From Humibacillus sp. (GTDB taxonomy: Bacteria > Actinomycetota > Actinomycetes > Actinomycetales > Dermatophilaceae), in NCBI GenBank assembly GCA_030452985.1, contig JAKDLG010000041.1, positions 1-33,467 on the forward strand: a stretch of 33,467 nt of DNA, written 5' to 3'. A program made the translations under genes and the position numbers. The notes beneath the pieces are model-generated. The model had not been told where the DNA came from and did no database searches. It saw nothing but the letters and a program-made list of their open reading frames with translations. Shown here one piece after another: positions 31,295-33,467 of this stretch (position 1 is the stretch's first letter; each line of letters starts with the position of its first letter).

Positions 31295-32439
31295 TGCTGA
31301 CCCTGCGAAGGCGAGATGCTCAGGCTCCCACCGCCCACCGACCGGGACGGTTGGGGCTCGGAGGCAACCTGGCGGCAGTCGCGAGCACCAACCGTCCCGA
31401 CCACCCATCATCAGGGCTGGAACCCCAAGATGGGGGAGCGCCGCAGGAGCAGCCCGACGCGGTAGGCAGCCACGACGCCGAATCCACCGGGCACCGGTGG
31501 AGCGCCGGCAGCGGCCTGCTGACCAAGGCCACCACAGGGCTGCTTTCTCTGGCGCTACTAACCGGCCCGGCCGCCCTGGTCCTGCACCTGACCTCGGCCC
31601 CGACCGTGACCGCGTCGGCCTCGGCTGCCGGGCAGGACGCGAAACGTGACTCGCGCCGCGGCGTCGCCCAGGAGCTCGCCGGGCAGCTGGTCCGCGCCTG
31701 GCTCTCCTCCAGCACCGCCACCCCGCTGGTCGGCGCCTACTGGAAAGAGCCCGTCGATCTGCCAGCAGCCGGGTCCCGGGTCGGGTCCCTCTCGGTCGTC
31801 GACGCCACCGCCACCGCCCCCGGGGTCTGGAGCGTCACCATCGGCGCCGACGTCACCGGGCCCACCCCGAAGGCGCCAACGGTGCGCCGGTTCTTCCTCG
31901 TCCCGGTAGCCGTCGACGGCGGGACCGGCGACGCGGCCTCGCGGGCGTTGGCGCTACCGGCCGAGACCGCCGCCCCGGCCGTTGCCGCGGACCGGGGACT
32001 GCAGTACGGCATCGCGGTACCCGGCACCGCCGCCGCGGGCACGACCGTCAGCGCGTACCTGGCGGCGCTACTGACCGGCACCGGTGACATCACCCGGTAC
32101 CTGACCCCGGGCGTGAGCGTCACCGCGATCACCCCACCGCCGTACGCGCAGGCGCGGGTGGAGCGGATCGAGGCAAACGACGAGGTGGACGGGCTGCTGA
32201 CCGGCACCCCGGCGAACGGGGCCACCGTCCACGTCCGGGTCACCACCAGCAACTTCACCGCGCCCCCGGCTACAGCCAAGAGCGGGGACACGGGTGCCAC
32301 CAAGCCTGCGGAGGACATGGGTCTGACCGGCCAGTTCTTGCTTCAGCTGACCGCCCGAGACGGGCGGTGGGAGGTCAGCGGGGTCGACCAGGCCCCCCAG
32401 ATGTCCCCGCCGGTAGAACCGCCCGCGCCGGCCAGCTGA
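31291..32439 (+). CDS. TcpC/VirB8-like conjugation protein, 382 aa
   Basis: A cytoplasmic Pro-rich start of about 75 residues precedes one membrane helix (TTGLLSLALLTGPAALVLHL, about 81-100). Two NTF2-like extracellular modules follow: first AQELAGQLVRAWLSSSTATP, VGSLSVVDATATAPGVWSVT and TVRRFFLVPVAVDGG; then AYLAALLTGTGDITRYLTPG and RVERIEANDEVDGLLTG. This is the TcpC architecture of Gram-positive conjugation systems, the VirB8 counterpart. GGAAAGGA lies before ATG 31291, with ATG 31294 as an alternative. It forms part of the membrane channel complex. Confidence 0.85.
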   Translation: MMLTLRRRDAQAPTAHRPGRLGLGGNLAAVASTNRPDHPSSGLEPQDGGAPQEQPDAVGSHDAESTGHRWSAGSGLLTKATTGLLSLALLTGPAALVLHLTSAPTVTASASAAGQDAKRDSRRGVAQELAGQLVRAWLSSSTATPLVGAYWKEPVDLPAAGSRVGSLSVVDATATAPGVWSVTIGADVTGPTPKAPTVRRFFLVPVAVDGGTGDAASRALALPAETAAPAVAADRGLQYGIAVPGTAAAGTTVSAYLAALLTGTGDITRYLTPGVSVTAITPPPYAQARVERIEANDEVDGLLTGTPANGATVHVRVTTSNFTAPPATAKSGDTGATKPAEDMGLTGQFLLQLTARDGRWEVSGVDQAPQMSPPVEPPAPAS

Positions 32440-32524
32440 CTCGCGAGCCCTGGTCGAGGAGCCTGCCCGACTGGCGTCGCCGCCGGCCCGGATGCCCGAT
32501 CTGTGAAGATTTCTGTCGCCGTGG

Positions 32525-32558
32525 TGTCAGGTCGACCCCGGAGCGGTCACCTACTTCA
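32525..32558 (+). promoter_or_regulatory. Copy D of TGTCA-N20-CCTACTTCA element
   Basis: TGTCA (32525-32529), 20 bases, then CCTACTTCA (32550-32558), 57 bases before the VirB2-like gene. It would give a second transcript inside the transfer operon. Confidence 0.78.
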
Positions 32559-32615
32559 GATGAACGCCCCACCACGCGGTGCCCGCGACCGGGCTCCGGG
32601 AAGAGGACCACCATC

Positions 32616-32984
32616 ATGAGTCAGACCGTCATGCAGATCGCCGCAGCTGTCCCTGCCGGGGACATCTTCCAGACCATCAACAGTCTGGGCTCCAAGGCCA
32701 CCGGAAGTGTCAAGATCATCGGCGGGGCCGTCGCCCTCATCCTGGTCGTCGTCGCCGGCTGGAGGGCCAAGGGTGCCATCGCTGGCCTCTTGGTCGCCGG
32801 TGTGGCCGGCCTGGTGTTCGTGTTCATCATGAACAACATCGGCAACGCTGACCTGCAGCAAAGCGTCAAGGACACTGTTGTCCCGGCGAACGGGTTCGTG
32901 CCCTCCCGAGACCTGCCACCGGCCAATGCCATCGAGCCGGGCCCCGGACCAGCCAGCCTGCCGTCGCCACTCTCGGCTGCCTGA
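32616..32984 (+). CDS. VirB2/TrbC-like small membrane protein, 122 aa
   Basis: ATG 32616 has GAGGA upstream. The protein has a short amphipathic start (SQTVMQIAAAVPAGDIFQTI), two membrane helices (IIGGAVALILVVVAGW, then IAGLLVAGVAGLVFVFIMNN) and a Pro-rich tail. This topology and place between the VirB8-like and PrgI-like genes fit a pilin or channel subunit of Gram-positive type IV secretion. Having its own promoter would suit a subunit needed in many copies. Confidence 0.72.
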   Translation: MSQTVMQIAAAVPAGDIFQTINSLGSKATGSVKIIGGAVALILVVVAGWRAKGAIAGLLVAGVAGLVFVFIMNNIGNADLQQSVKDTVVPANGFVPSRDLPPANAIEPGPGPASLPSPLSAA

Positions 32985-33000
32985 GCTGCCGGACACGCTG

Positions 33001-33467
33001 ATGGCCGCCAGCCAGGACACCTCCTTCACCGAGCCGGACCGGCTGCGGTGGTACACCCGTGCCCGGCGCATCCCGAAGCTCATGGGCCGGACCGCAAGCG
33101 GAGGGACCCTGATCGGTGGCCCGTACACCCTCACCCAGTTCGTCGGGGGCGCCATCGCACTGCTGACCATGAACCTCACCCGTCCCTTGTGGGGCGGCAA
33201 CGGGCTGGGCGACTACCTGGTGATCGCTCTCGTCGTGGCCGTCGTCGTCTTTGCGCTCAAGTTCGTCCGGACCGCCGGCCGAAACCCTCTGCTGGTCGCG
33301 GCCGGCCGGGCAGCCGGGGCAGTCGCCCCCTCCTACGGTCGGCAAGGCGGACGAGCGATCACGACCCCCCACGGCCAACGACTGGCCTCCATGGTCAACG
33401 TCGACCTCACCCCACCCCCGCAACGCCCGGCGCCCGCCTCCGGGTTCGACACGGTGCCCGCCGCTGC
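33001..33467 (+). CDS. PrgI/VirB3-like transfer protein, 3' end missing
   Basis: The frame from ATG 33001 runs open to the window edge (155 codons). It begins MAASQDTSFTEPDRLRWYTR and has a Gly-rich turn then a membrane pair (LTQFVGGAIALLTMNL, then LGDYLVIALVVAVVVFALKF). PrgI/VirB3-like proteins are small membrane partners of the VirB4 ATPase, whose gene normally follows. The C-terminal part after residue 95 is long for the family and Pro-rich, so it could be a fusion or a larger member. There is no strong SD, so coupling to the upstream gene (16 bases away) is possible. Confidence 0.7.
   Translation, partial: MAASQDTSFTEPDRLRWYTRARRIPKLMGRTASGGTLIGGPYTLTQFVGGAIALLTMNLTRPLWGGNGLGDYLVIALVVAVVVFALKFVRTAGRNPLLVAAGRAAGAVAPSYGRQGGRAITTPHGQRLASMVNVDLTPPPQRPAPASGFDTVPAA

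Noticed and set aside
32440-32615. Terminator between TcpC-like and VirB2-like genes
   Set aside because: No stable stem with T-run was found; the gap holds the copy D promoter only.
1-33467. CRISPR arrays, tRNA, rRNA, insertion sequences, integrase, relaxase
   Set aside because: No spaced repeat array, no tRNA T-loop, no transposase or tyrosine/serine recombinase motif and no relaxase His triad was seen on either strand.

Overview
The window is high-GC DNA with dense, ATGA-overlapped operons and a WhiB-family regulator, which points to an actinomycete (Actinomycetota). Gene content is that of a conjugative plasmid or integrative element, not core chromosome: partition, replication, transfer and a complete Tad (Flp) pilus locus. 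The first 25 bases are a degraded Nextera read-1 adapter, so the left edge is an artificial contig end and the first gene is cut there. The right end stops inside a transfer gene.

Layout. 26-2627 (minus): WhiB-like regulator, then a small membrane protein, an HTH protein, a Cys-rich HTH protein and two unknowns. 2856-4973 (minus): FtsK/TcpA-like coupling ATPase. 5144-9022: a disrupted small gene (plus), then a minus-strand set of TadV-type prepilin peptidase, a broken macro-domain gene, two small membrane proteins and a large lipoprotein. 9210-10880 (plus): an unknown protein and a GNAT-like protein. 11028-15531 (minus): unknowns, DNA-binding proteins, a candidate replication initiator with internal direct repeats, and a tandem ribbon-helix-helix (RHH) protein. 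15694-29185 (minus): one nearly continuous 13.5 kb run reading ParA, RHH partner, CpaB/SAF, TadZ/CpaE, TadA, TadB, TadC, two Flp pilins, two TadE, a TadG-like protein, a LysM-BTAD protein, a lipoprotein and a secreted protein. 29544-30755 (minus): a frameshifted small gene and a sigma-factor-like protein. 31061-33467 (plus): start of a Gram-positive type IV secretion operon (unknown, TcpC/VirB8-like, VirB2-like, PrgI/VirB3-like).

How it may work together. A bipartite element, TGTCA-N20-CCTACTTCA, occurs exactly four times with identical spacing, always just upstream of a gene: the coupling ATPase, the tandem-RHH gene, the TcpC operon and the VirB2-like gene. This looks like a dedicated promoter class that switches on transfer together, and the element carries its own sigma-like protein as a candidate reader. 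A separate 20-bp sequence is shared by the whiB-like and parA promoters, linking the regulator to partition and, through read-through, to the Tad locus. The combination suggests a self-regulated conjugative element that may use a Tad pilus for contact between cells.

Caution. The macro-domain gene has an in-frame stop, two small genes need frameshifts to read sensibly, and the replication ORF changes apparent frame. With the damaged adapter, these may be sequence errors and not real decay. No relaxase, integrase, tRNA, rRNA or CRISPR array was recognised.
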